Positions 1 to 9,727 of a stretch of 64,000 nucleotides of DNA are shown one piece after another. Location: assembly GCA_025352695.1 (NCBI GenBank), contig JANXSK010000178.1, positions 18,542 to 82,541 of the forward strand. Reading direction: 5' to 3'. The stretch's first letter is position 1. Every line of letters begins with the position of its first letter. Made by a program: the position numbers and the translations under genes. This stretch comes from Ferruginibacter sp. (GTDB lineage: Bacteria > Bacteroidota > Bacteroidia > Chitinophagales > Chitinophagaceae). The notes below the pieces were generated by a model. That model saw only the letters and a list, made by a program, of their open reading frames with translations, was not told the DNA's origin and did no database searches.

Positions 1-102
1 ATCCTTTGTAACGGATCCGGGTTGAGGTTAGAAAAGTAAAAATATTCGTAACCAAATAGCTTTAAATTATACAAACATACTATTTAAAAAATATTGTATC
101 TA

Positions 103-1619
103 ATGCAAAAATCTACTATCCCCTTACTTGCAGTATTAATTTTTAGTAGCCTGGCAAACGCCCAGCAAACGCCTGAAACCATGCTAATAAATCCACAGGC
201 AACTTTAAAAGTAAAGGATTCTGTATTGCGGCAACAAGTTATTATCTGGAGCCAGGCACAACTGAATGAGAAGAATTATAAAAAAATAAAAGCATATCCT
301 TCTGCAGATTTTTTTTCTGGAAAAGTGGCAAATGGCGTATCGCTCACAAGTAAAATAATACACATAGCGCACAATCAAATTAGCAATTCATTAATATCCA
401 TTGTTGATAAGTTAGATTATGCACAGCCGTGGAATAAAACCTTGTACAGTACGGGTTTATATGCAGTGCCCGGAGAATATATAGAAGTTGTTATTTCTGA
501 AGTGCTTACAAGCAAAGGACTGGAGGTACAGATTGGTATTCATTCTGATAATTTAGGCGGATGGGTAGCTGCTACGGAAGACTGGCGTAGGATGCCATTG
601 GCGGTTAAGCAGGTTGCACTAACCGAAAAAAATACTCGAATAAACAATGCCTTTGGCGGATTGATTTACATTGTTACTGATCCCAAAGCTGCTTCTTGGC
701 AGGGAGATATTAAAATCAGCAGGGCAATACAATCTCCCTTATTTGAAGCAGGTAAAACAACCTTACAGGACTGGCAACGGCAACTAAAGAATAATAAAGC
801 ACCCTTGGGCGAACTGTTGACTAACAATGTTATTATAACCTTACCTAATAACATATTACAGAAAGTAATTGAGCCGGAAAAAGTGATGAGGTTGTGGAAT
901 ACAATAATTGCCGGTGAAATGGAATTGGCTCAAATTCCGCAACCAACTTACCGGCCACAACGCCTGGTAGTGGATGAGCACATTGGTGGTGGATTTATGC
1001 ACAGTGGTTACCCTATCATGATTCATCATTCGCCCAGCAGAAAATTGTTATCTGCTGATATTATTGCAGACCCTGCTAAATTACTGGTGCCAAGTAACGG
1101 AGGTGCCAACGGGGGATTTTTTCATGAAATTGGCCATAACATGCAAAACCAGGATTGGGTTTTTGGCGGTACCACAGAAGTGAGTTGTAATTTTTTTTCG
1201 TTGTATATGTTCGACAGGTAACTCGGTGGAAGGGATAAAGCACACAGCGGTATCAGTAATGAAACTACACAAAAGAAATGAAAAAATATTTTGCAACTTG
1301 TGCTGATTATGAAACTTGGAAAAACAATCCTTTTCTGGGCCTTATTCTTTTCAGGCAGTTACAAGAAGGTTTTGGTTGGGAAAGTTTTAAAACTTTTTTC
1401 AAGCAGTTAAAGGATTTATCTGTAAAAAATCCGGACTGAAATTACGCTAAAACAGATCAGCAGAAAAGGGATTTGTGGGGTAAATATTTTTCTATCATTT
1501 CAGGAAGAAACCTTGTTCCTTTTTTTGGAAAATGGGGTATTGTAATCAGTAAAGAAGCCACACAGCAAGTTGCGGCATTGCCTTTGTGGATGCCTTATAA
1601 TTTCCCTTTAGGAGAATAA
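103..1619 (+). pseudogene. Decayed M60-family (enhancin-like) secreted metallopeptidase
   Basis: The first 373 codons read openly from ATG 103 (a TTG at 94 is in frame, but ATG 103 starts a normal signal peptide, MQKSTIPLLAVLIFSSLANA). The zinc motif HEIGH with the following E of GGTTEVSCNFF is the M60/M60-like signature (family knowledge: gluzincins acting on glycoproteins such as mucins). The frame then stops at 1219-1221. Homologous-looking sequence continues in a second frame (about 1220-1264) and a third frame from 1278 (ADYETWKNNPFLGLILFRQLQEGFGWESF), with an in-frame TGA at 1437 where Trp is expected, ending at TAA 1617. I therefore see two frameshifts and one nonsense codon. The gene lies 50 bp upstream of a disrupted GH95-like gene. 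A functional truncated product is unlikely because the C-terminal part of the catalytic domain is lost. Confidence 0.8.
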
Positions 1620-1669
1620 ATAAAAATACCTTTACATAAACGGTGTATCTGTTTGAATAGTTACTTAAA

Positions 1670-3970
1670 ATGATAAAATTTATGAAACGGTTAATGATTG
1701 TTTTTGGGATGTTGATAGGTTTTAATGTTGTTATTGCACAACCTGCCTCTCAACATGATTTAAATTTTAATAAACTTGCAAATAGGTGGGATGAGGCTAT
1801 TCCATTAGGCAATGCGTTGATTGGAGCATTGGTTTGGTAAAAAAAAGATCGCCTGCGTTTTTCATTGGATAGGGCAGATCTTTGGGACATGCGTCCTATG
1901 AAAGGTTTGCATCGGAAAGAGTTTAGCTATCATTGGGTGTATGAACAGGTGCAAAAGAAAAACTACAAAATAGTACAACAATATTTTGATGGCCCTTATG
2001 ATAATGAACCGGCACCATCAAAAATTCCTGGTTGCGCAGTAGAGTTTGATACTAAAAATTGGGGCAGTATTTTATCTGCACGCCTGAAAGTTAAAGATGC
2101 TTTGTGCGAAATAAAATGGAGCAATGGCATTGTGCTTAAAACTTTTGTACATGCAACACAGCCTGTTGGCTGGTTTCGTTTTGAAAATATTTCCACAAAG
2201 TTTGTGCCTGCATTAATTGCACCAAAGTACCAGGGCGAAGTAAAAATAGCGGGCGATCCAGTTGGTGGCGATGATTTGGCAAGGCTTGGTTATAAACAGG
2301 GGACTATAAAACAGCAAGGTAACAGTATTACTTATAATCAAGAAGGCTGGGGTGGTTTTACATACCAGGTAAATGTGCGTTGGAAAAAAATAACTGCCAC
2401 TATTATTGAAGGTGTATGGAGTATTTCTGCAAAGTATCCAGCAAAAGCAATTAATAAAACTGCAGCGATTGTTACCGAAGCGGCTATTCTTAAACGTTAT
2501 GCGCCAGCCTATGCCACACATGCAAGCTGGTGGAATTTTTTTTGGAGTAAATCCTCTATTCATATACCTGATACCCTTATAGAAAAACAGTGGTATCTGG
2601 AGCAATATAAATTTGGTTCTGCAGCAAGGAGGGGGGCTCCACCCATTTCGCTGCAGGCTGTGTGGACGGCCGATAATGGTCGCCTGCCCCCCTGGAAAGG
2701 AGATTATCACCACGACCTTAATACACAATTAAGTTACTGGCCTTCTTACAGCGGTAATCATCTTGAAGAGGGATTGTCTTACCTCGATCATCTTGATGAA
2801 AATAAAGCTGCATATACCCGTTACACCAAAATTTATTTTGGTAAACCAGGGTTAGCAGTACCCGGCGTTACTACATTGGATGGAACAGAGATGGGAGGCT
2901 GGATACAGTATTCTTTTTCACCTACTGTATCTTCCTGGCTTGCACAACACTACTACTTGCAATGGCGCTACAGCATGGATAGAAATTTTTTAAAAAACAG
3001 GGCTTATCCGTGGATAAAACAAACAGCTACTTTTCTGGAAAACATAACCGTGTTGGATAGCAGCGGACACAGGAAACTTCCCATTAGCTCTAGCCCAGAA
3101 ATAAATGACAATGATATTACAGCCTGGTTTTCTAAAAATACAAACTATGATTTGGCGCTTATGAAATTTAGTTTTTCGGCAGCAGCAGAATTGGCTATTG
3201 AATTAGGATTAATAAAGGAAAGTGCACACTGGAAAAACATATTGGCTCAGTTTGATGAATTTAGCATTACAAATAACAATGAACTCATGTTTGCTCCATC
3301 TTTGGCATATAACCAATCTCACCGCCATTTTTCAAATGCTATGGCTATACATCCTTTAGGGATTATAAAATGGGAGGATGGCGAAAAAGCACAGTCTATT
3401 ATAAAAAACACTATCCATTTATTGGATAGTGTTGGGCCTGACTATTGGTGTGGCTATTCCTATAGTTGGCTCGCTAACATAAAAGCTCGTGCTAAAGATG
3501 GGGAAGGGGCAGCCAAAGATTTGACCATTTTTGCCAAAGCATTTTGTTCCATTAATAGTTTTCATTTAAATGGCGACCAAACCAAATCAGGTTATTCAAA
3601 GTTTCTTTATCGCCCTTTTACGCTGGAAGGTAATTTTGCTTTTGCTGCAGGTTTACAGGAAATGTTGTTACAAAGTTACGCAGGCTTTATTGAAGTAATG
3701 CCCGGCATCCCTGATGCATGGAAAGATATTTCGTTTAATCAGTTGCGTGCAGAAGGTGCTTTTTTGGTAAGTGCAAAAAGAGTTGCAGGGCAAATAGAGG
3801 AAGTTAAAATTGTTGCTGAAAAAGGAGGGTTTACAAAATTTAAACTGCCTTTTAAAACTTATTTTACTACCACAAAAAAAAATATAGTGATAACAGATAC
3901 CGGAGATGGTTTTATAAGTCTTGCCTTTAAGGCGGGCGGCTTAATAGTTTTAAAAAATGGATATGAATAA
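1670..3970 (+). pseudogene. GH95-like secreted glycoside hydrolase, interrupted by one stop codon
   Basis: Reading starts at ATG 1670 (or ATG 1682) with a signal peptide (MKRLMIVFGMLIGFNVVIAQ). It runs through the conserved N-terminal stretch RWDEAIPLGNALIGALVW, hits TAA at 1838-1840, and resumes in the same frame as KKDRLRFSLDRADLWDMRP to 3970. The block LQAVWTADNGRLPPWKGDYHHDLNTQLSYWP and the rest of the roughly 700-residue body fit an (alpha/alpha)6-barrel hydrolase of the GH95-like type (alpha-L-fucosidase/galactosidase relatives). The family assignment is by motif memory only. The single lesion is consistent with CAA to TAA. Everything downstream is open, so inactivation is recent, or the stop is a sequencing error, or it is read through. 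Neighbours on both sides (M60, GH35) are also decayed. Confidence 0.75.
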
Positions 3971-4043
3971 AATTTTTTCTGATTAACATGGCTTCAATAA
4001 ATTATCATCTGCCTGTTTTTTTGAATAAACATACTTCAATGCT

Positions 4044-4132
4044 GTTTAGTTAAGGTGGTTGGTGAGGACACCAACCACGAAATATAACTGTGGCGGAAGT
4101 GCTCACCCGCCACTCCGGTTTCTTAACTAAAC
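4044..4132. repeat. 89-bp palindromic MITE/REP-like element, copy 1
   Basis: The ends are a perfect 11-bp inverted repeat (GTTTAGTTAAG at 4044-4054, CTTAACTAAAC at 4122-4132). Inside are two further hairpins: GTGGTTGGTG against CACCAACCAC, and GTGGCGG against CCGCCAC. A closely similar 90-bp copy is at 37139-37228 with the same nested architecture. There is no room for a protein. It lies between the decayed GH95-like and GH35 genes. Confidence 0.75.
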
Positions 4133-4209
4133 TGTAGTAAAGCATACATATAAATTATAATATTTTTTTGTAGCACTAACTTTGCTAAAGCAATAAAACT
4201 AAAATATTT

Positions 4210-6066
4210 ATGAAGAAAATAATTTTATAAGCAGTCTTACTTACTGCTTTTTGCACAGCTTCTTTTGCGCAGCAAAAACATAGTTTCGAAATTAAAGAGG
4301 GTCATTTTTTATACGATGGTAAACCAACAAAAATTTACAGCGGCGAAATGCATTATACCAGGGTTCCCCCGGGAATAATGGAAGCAGCGTTTACAAATGA
4401 TAAGAGCTATGGGGCTAAATACAATAGCTATTTATATCTTTAGGAATCATCATGAAACACCGCCTGTATATGGGATTTTACAACAGGTAACCATAATCTT
4501 TGTGAATTTGAAAGAGAAGCAGGTGCACATGGTTTGATGGTTATTTTACGTCCGGGGCCGTATGGCTGCGCCGAATGGGAGTTTGGTGGCAATCCGTGGT
4601 GGTTACAAAAAATAAAGACCTTGTAATACGTACCAGCAACAAGCCATGTCTTGATTCCTGCAATACGTACATCAATAAATTAATTACATAAGTTAAAGAT
4701 CTACAGATTACTAATGGTAAATCTGTTAATATGATACAGGCAGAAAATGAATTTGGCTCGTATGTGGCACAACAAAAAGACATTCCGTTGGCTGAACATA
4801 AGGCTTATAGCCTTGCAATAAAAAATCAGTTGTTGAAAGGAGGCGTAACAGTACCCTTGTTTACATCTGATGGTAGCTGTTTGTTTGAAGGCGATACCAT
4901 TAAGGGTGCAACACCTACTGCCAATGGCGAAGATAATGTTGATAATTTAAAGAAAGTGGTTAATCAATACAATAGCAATAAGGGATTTTATATGGTGGCG
5001 GAGTTTTATCCAGGCTGGTTACATCATTGGGCAGAACCATTTCCGAAAGTACCTGCTGCAGATGTTGTAAAACAAATGAAAAAATGCAGTGATGCCGATG
5101 TATCTTTTAATTTTTACATGGTACATGGCGGCACTAATTTTGAATTTACCAGCTGAGCTAATTATGATAAAAATCATGACATACAGCCAGGACATGCCAA
5201 GCTATGATTATGATGCACCCGTTAGCGAAGCAGGTTGGGCTAAAGTAAAATACAAAGCCCTTCGGGATAAATTTAAAAAGCAGGTTACTTATGTAGTACC
5301 TGAAATTACTGTCGCCATTCCAGTTATTACTATTCTATTAATCAAGTTAACGAGTACCTATGATCTTGCCACAATAAAAGCAACCATTAAACCTGTTAAT
5401 AGTATTCAGCCACTAACATTTGAAGACCTGAATTATGGATATGGATATATTTTGTACGGTAAAAAATTTACACAACCCCTCAATGGCAAACTTACTAGGA
5501 AAGGTTTGAGGGACTATGCAACTGTGTATGTAAATTGCGAAAGGGTAGGCGTATTAAATCGCTACAATAAATGTTATTGAATGGATATTGAAATTTCTTT
5601 TAACGCCACACTTAAAATCTTAGTAGAAAATATGGGGCGTATCAATTATGGATCAGAAAATCAATAATAACCTTAATGGAATTATTAGTCCTGTAATGGT
5701 GGATAGTATTAAAATTACTGGCAATTGGAATATGTACAAGCTTCCATTAGATGCTACACCTTTTTTAACAGGAAAGGCAAATAAAAATATCCTTGGACGC
5801 CCAACATTTTATAAGGGAAATTATACACTTTTTAAAACCAGAGATATCTTTTTAGACATGTGTAAATGGGGTAAAGTGATTGTATATGTAAACGGCCATC
5901 ACCTTGGCCGCTACTGGAGTGTAGGGCCACAGCAAACTTTATATGCTTCGGGAGTTTGGTAAAAAAAAGGCTTAATAAGATTGTAGTTTTTGAACAACTG
6001 AGTGATATTAAACAAACAATAATGCAAACAATAGCAACGCCAATTTTAGAAGATTTAATCCATTAA
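4210..6066 (+). pseudogene. Decayed GH35 beta-galactosidase
   Basis: Recognisable GH35 blocks are spread over several frames. They include the signal peptide from ATG 4210 with a stop already at codon 7, FEIKEGHFLYDGKPTKIYSGEMHYTRVP, LRPGPYGCAEWEFGGNPWWL, MIQAENEFGSY (acid/base Glu, from 4731), GFYMVAEFYPGWLHHWAE (nucleophile Glu), NFYMVHGGTNFEFTS, then a stop at 5155 and QPDMPSYDYDAPVSEAGW. A C-terminal carbohydrate-binding-like part (5648-5962) follows, and a tail KIVVFEQL ends at TAA 6064. At least five stops and several frameshifts break it, although both catalytic Glu positions survive. The total span matches an ordinary bacterial GH35 of about 610 residues. It is the most heavily damaged of the three adjacent enzyme genes. 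Confidence 0.85.
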
Positions 6067-6851
6067 TAAGCTAGAAAAATAAAAGGTTGAAAAGTGAAAT
6101 CCTATCAATGCTTTTTTAAATAACGACTGCTAAAATACGCTGGTAATCTGGCAGATTTTTGCAAGTGGGACAGTAATATTAATTTATAAAGACATAAAAA
6201 TATTGCAAAATACCTCACCTGTTTATTGTTTTAATCTGGTTAAAATTACGGCACTTTTGAATATATATAAAAACAACAAGCACACAAAAAATAAGTAAAT
6301 TGATTATAGCAAACTACTGTTGCAACTCTAAAAAGTAATCATTACATTTCTAATTGTTATATAGTTACGAGATTAGACATATTCTATTTTAGCCGTTAAA
6401 TCCTATTAATGATGATTTTTTTTTATTGTGTTATGTGAACAAATTGTAAAGAGATACTGCTAAAAACACGTTGGATATCATTAATTAATTTTGTTAAAAT
6501 CCTTTACCACATAGCATTTCAGGCTACTAATGTATTTTTTGAAATAACTAAAATACTAAAATGTTGGTTGCCAATCAATAAAACTCCTATCTATCTTTAT
6601 AATTGAAATAACAAATAACAATTATTGTTATTCTTACTTTTTACTTTGTTTTAAATTTTATAAATAAAAACCTTTATAATTTATCTGCAACTTTTAAAAA
6701 TTAAATTTTAAAAATAAGTTACAACGTAGCCCAGTCCAAATAAGAAGATATACTTAACGTTTGCATTTACTTCACCGCCATCAAATGATAAAAACTTTAA
6801 CCCTTTGCCGTAAAGGCAATTAATATAAACAATAATTATTTAAACAAAAAA
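6067..6851. other. Gene-free AT-rich interval
   Basis: About 785 bp of very AT-rich DNA with stops in all frames and no recognisable protein remnant. The only structured piece is the inverted motif at 6801-6816 just before the next gene (listed separately). Confidence 0.6.
6801..6816. promoter_or_regulatory. Inverted motif CCCTTTGCCGTAAAGG upstream of a small secreted protein
   Basis: CCTTT and AAAGG flank GCCGT, 35 bp before ATG 6852. A near-identical motif (14 of 16 positions) lies at 33870-33885 upstream of the distant paralogue at 33214-33621, in the same orientation relative to its gene. It could be an operator or a 5'-UTR hairpin. Confidence 0.35.
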
Positions 6852-7271
6852 ATGAAGATTATGAAAAATTTAAAAAACATCGCAGTAGCACTTGCATCGA
6901 TGGTAATATTTACAAATATTACTAATGCGCAAACATTGAAAGCAAATTATTCGGTAAGTTATGAAGAGCCACTTAAGGTTAAATACCTTGGTGATGAAGG
7001 TCAATACCTGCTTTTTGAAGTAATTTTACAGACCAGAACTTCAGCTCGCCCATACTTTTCAATTAAAGATATAAAGGAAGGCGAATTTTATGCTTCAGCC
7101 AATGAACCAAACCTTAAACCGCGTACTTTTAAGATTGAAAAAAGAGACAATAACCAGGTTTTAAATTTTAATTTGGTTATTGGAAAGAAAACTTACACAA
7201 AAACATTTACAATTAGCAAAACCACTATCGAAAAAATTAACATTGCAGAAAATGATATAACTAAATTGTAA
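6852..7271 (+). CDS. Small secreted protein of unknown function (VKYLG family)
   Basis: 139 residues with a signal peptide (LKNIAVALASMVIFTNITNA) and a mature beta-rich body containing KVKYLGDEGQYLLFEV. The 135-residue product at 33214-33621 (minus strand) has the same layout (signal peptide, then VKYLG near the start of the mature chain, then alternating beta strands), so I regard the two as paralogues. ATG 6861 is an alternative start. The gene stands alone after a long AT-rich spacer and is followed by a clear intrinsic terminator. I do not recognise a function. An exported single beta-sandwich domain is a guess. Confidence 0.75.
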   Translation: MKIMKNLKNIAVALASMVIFTNITNAQTLKANYSVSYEEPLKVKYLGDEGQYLLFEVILQTRTSARPYFSIKDIKEGEFYASANEPNLKPRTFKIEKRDNNQVLNFNLVIGKKTYTKTFTISKTTIEKINIAENDITKL

Positions 7272-7342
7272 TTATTTACTTTTTAAGATTTTAAATTTAT
7301 TGTATTTAAAGGATTGTAATCTTAAAGTTAGTTTAATTATTC

Positions 7343-7372
7343 TCCCGGCTGCATTGCCGGGATTTTTGTTTT
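7343..7372 (+). terminator. Intrinsic terminator
   Basis: TCCCGGC / GCCGGGA perfect 7-bp stem with a 6-nt loop, followed by TTTTTGTTTT, 71 bp after the stop of the 6852 gene. Confidence 0.85.
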
Positions 7373-7745
7373 AGAGCACTTCGCAACCCAATAGCTACCT
7401 CTATTGTATAAACAAAGATTACTTCTTCAATGCTATAAACTGGCATTTAAAAGATGGTATATATTATCTAAACCCTTATCTAATTTAAATTTATTAATTA
7501 AACTTTATGCTGACATTATAATTCCCAGATTATTTTTAAATCCTAATACTTATTTATATTATGTTCTTAATACCACAATATTAATTACAAAAAAGTGTTA
7601 TAGATTGAAGGACTTGCTTAAAAGCGTTTCTCAAGCCTTTTTCGTAAGTTGTCTACAAATAATTACATCTATTACTATATAATAATAATCTGTTAATTAA
7701 TTATTTTGCTGTATCCAAATACTTTTGAAAAACAAATCCAACATC
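7373..7745. other. AT-rich interval, no convincing gene
   Basis: An open frame of 92 codons at 7404-7682 is low-complexity, rich in Leu/Ile/Tyr/Lys and lacks a start context or a recognisable family. I treat it as chance. Nothing else is visible. Confidence 0.55.
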
Positions 7746-8936
7746 ATGAAAAACTTCACCCCTACCCCAAATGGTTGTCAAAACTATTTTTTAAATGAAG
7801 GAAGGTGCTTTAGAAAAATAAATCTAATAATCTTTTTATTGTTTCCCTTATTATCTGTTGCAAAAAATGCAACTTTTTTTCCTTCGGTTTCTTATGTTGC
7901 AAAAAGTAGTTCACCGTTTACACTTACTGAGTCCATAAGAACAAATCTTTACTTATTACAGCCTGACAATTCAATTATACTGGCAGATGGTGTTTACACT
8001 GAGTATAATAATTTATACCATGATAGTGTTACTTTGGAAGATGCAGGTAAGATGACAAATTTTTTGGAAAATTTAGGTTTATTGCGTTACGGCAAAACAC
8101 TTGCAGTAGAAAGAAGGCCTATAATAAATATAAATGATACCTTATTTTATAAACTTTGGCGAACCACCAAACGTAATTATCAATTTCAATTAACTACTCA
8201 ATTATTAACCAATATTGGGTTGCAGGCTTTTTTTATAGATGCTTATTTAAACACAAGTACGCTGTTACCGCTGGAAGGATTTATCAAAATTAATTTTACT
8301 GTGAATGCAGATGCTGCTTCGGCTGCAGTTGATCGGTTTAAAATTATTTTTAAACGATTGACCATTGATTATTCTCCATTACCGGTAACGTTTACTTCGG
8401 TAAAAGCGTATCGGCACAGTAATAGTGTAGCGATAGACTGGAAGGTTGAAAATGAAATAAACATTGCTAAATACGAGGTTGAAAAATCTTTAAACGGAAA
8501 AGAATATACAGTTGTAAATACAATAGCTGTAAATGGCCTTAATAATATTGCAGCCAATTATTTATGGATTGATAGGACGCAAGTTATCGGTGATGTTTTT
8601 TATCGTATAAAAAGCATTGATGTTAGTGGAAGTATAAAATATACCTCTGTATTAAATATTAAGCATGTGCAGTCAGCTGCTTCAATTACGGTGTATCCTA
8701 ACCCGATTAAAGGAAATACAATTAATTTACAAATTACAAATCAACCAACTGGTATTTATCAAGTTAAACTTATTAATAACGCAGGGCAAATAGTATATAA
8801 CAATAAAATTGTTATAAATAGTAGCAGTATGTCACAATCCTTACATGTTGGTAATAATGTTTTAAAAGGGATTTACCAGTTAGAGGTTAAAAGTGCAGAC
8901 AATTTAGCAACAGTAAAAACTGTTCTGTTGCAATAA
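7746..8936 (+). CDS. Secreted protein with C-terminal type IX secretion sorting domain
   Basis: ATG 7746 is preferred over an in-frame TTG at 7725. About 396 residues: a long n-region, then the hydrophobic segment INLIIFLLFPLLSVA, then a mature domain whose blocks (YNNLYHDSVTLEDAGKMTNF, LAVERRPII, FTVNADAASAAVDRFKIIFK) resemble the conserved tail of large Chitinophagaceae surface proteins. A strand-rich module (PVTFTSVKAYRHSNSVAIDW) follows, and then the Por/type A sorting domain from about residue 325 (ITVYPNPIKGNTINLQI, GIYQLEV, VLLQ). By family knowledge it should cross the outer membrane via T9SS and have its tail cleaved. The large repetitive adhesin part normally upstream of such a tail is absent, so it may be a shortened relative. 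Confidence 0.8.
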   Translation: MKNFTPTPNGCQNYFLNEGRCFRKINLIIFLLFPLLSVAKNATFFPSVSYVAKSSSPFTLTESIRTNLYLLQPDNSIILADGVYTEYNNLYHDSVTLEDAGKMTNFLENLGLLRYGKTLAVERRPIININDTLFYKLWRTTKRNYQFQLTTQLLTNIGLQAFFIDAYLNTSTLLPLEGFIKINFTVNADAASAAVDRFKIIFKRLTIDYSPLPVTFTSVKAYRHSNSVAIDWKVENEINIAKYEVEKSLNGKEYTVVNTIAVNGLNNIAANYLWIDRTQVIGDVFYRIKSIDVSGSIKYTSVLNIKHVQSAASITVYPNPIKGNTINLQITNQPTGIYQVKLINNAGQIVYNNKIVINSSSMSQSLHVGNNVLKGIYQLEVKSADNLATVKTVLLQ

Positions 8937-8979
8937 CATAAAAAATACATTGTTGCCATTTTTATTGTTTTAAATTATC

Positions 8980-9023
8980 ATGCAGTTAATATTTTCTCCT
9001 TTGGGATAATCTATCAACTGCAT
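8980..9023. terminator. Weak terminator-like inverted repeat between convergent genes
   Basis: ATGCAGTT at 8980-8987 pairs with AACTGCAT at 9016-9023, followed by TTTTTTATTGT. The 28-nt loop makes it weak. It lies between the converging T9SS cargo and PH-domain genes. Confidence 0.4.
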
Positions 9024-9073
9024 TTTTTATTGTACCATAAATTTGGAAATAATATAATGTATTTTAATAAGTA

Positions 9074-9691
9074 TTAAGGCTTTAGAAGTATTTTTTTTTG
9101 TTGGTTGTATTCTTCTTGTGTTATAGCACCCTTCTGTAATAATTCAAACAATTTTTGTAATTCATCTGCTATCATATTTTGTGAAAAAGAGGAAGTACTA
9201 GATATGGCGATTGCTTGTGCCAGTTGAATTGCCTGGTTATTAATTGCAGTTTTTTTATATTCTTCCTGTGCATGGGTTATGGTATCTTTCAATATTTTAG
9301 GATGGTGGATAAGCTCATAAGTTGTTTCACCCATTTCTGCAGCTGTCTGTATATCAACATTACCATAACCAAATAACCTGCCCCAAATACTTTGGTCGTA
9401 TTCTACATTGTTAATTTTATCAAGTGGACTTTCTTTTGAATACCTGGTAAAAAAACCACTTTCATCAACCACTCTAAGATTGGTAATACACCATAAATTA
9501 TTTTTCCAGTTAAGGTATTCCAGCATAGGATATAATGCTACTGCTAGCGTTACAAGAAGTCCATTTGTGTGTAAAAGCCAAATGGACAAAGCAGATACTA
9601 ATAGCCAAATAAATATTGGCAGTACTAATTTTATCCAGTGCTGCCTTGTAATAAGTAAAATTTTCTCGTCTTTCTTTAATATTGTCCTCAT
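9074..9691 (-). CDS. Membrane protein with bacterial PH domain and C-terminal SHOCT motif
   Basis: 205 residues. Two hydrophobic segments lie near the N-terminus (LPIFIWLLVSALSIWLL and LLVTLAVALYPML). A YdbS-like bPH domain follows (ITNLRVVDESGFFTRYSKESPLDKINNVEYDQSIWGRLFGYGNVDIQT). The last roughly 33 residues (ADELQKLFELLQKGAITQEEYNQQKKILL) are a textbook SHOCT helix pair. Such proteins are membrane-associated, probably oligomeric, and of unknown role. It follows the M13 peptidase gene by 36 bp on the same strand, so the two may be cotranscribed. Confidence 0.85.
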   Translation of the reverse strand: MRTILKKDEKILLITRQHWIKLVLPIFIWLLVSALSIWLLHTNGLLVTLAVALYPMLEYLNWKNNLWCITNLRVVDESGFFTRYSKESPLDKINNVEYDQSIWGRLFGYGNVDIQTAAEMGETTYELIHHPKILKDTITHAQEEYKKTAINNQAIQLAQAIAISSTSSFSQNMIADELQKLFELLQKGAITQEEYNQQKKILLKP

Positions 9692-9727
9692 AAAAATGGA
9701 ATTAGTTTTTTAACTTAAATAATTACC

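Noticed and set aside
1..42. Possible C-terminal tail of an upstream gene (frame ending LRLEK-stop at about 37-42)
   Set aside because: Only about 13 codons are visible and no family can be tested.
2213..2728. 171-codon minus-strand frame inside the GH95-like gene
   Set aside because: Shadow of the sense gene; sense strand carries recognisable hydrolase motifs.
7404..7682. 92-codon open frame
   Set aside because: Low-complexity AT-driven composition, follows a strong terminator, no start context or family resemblance.
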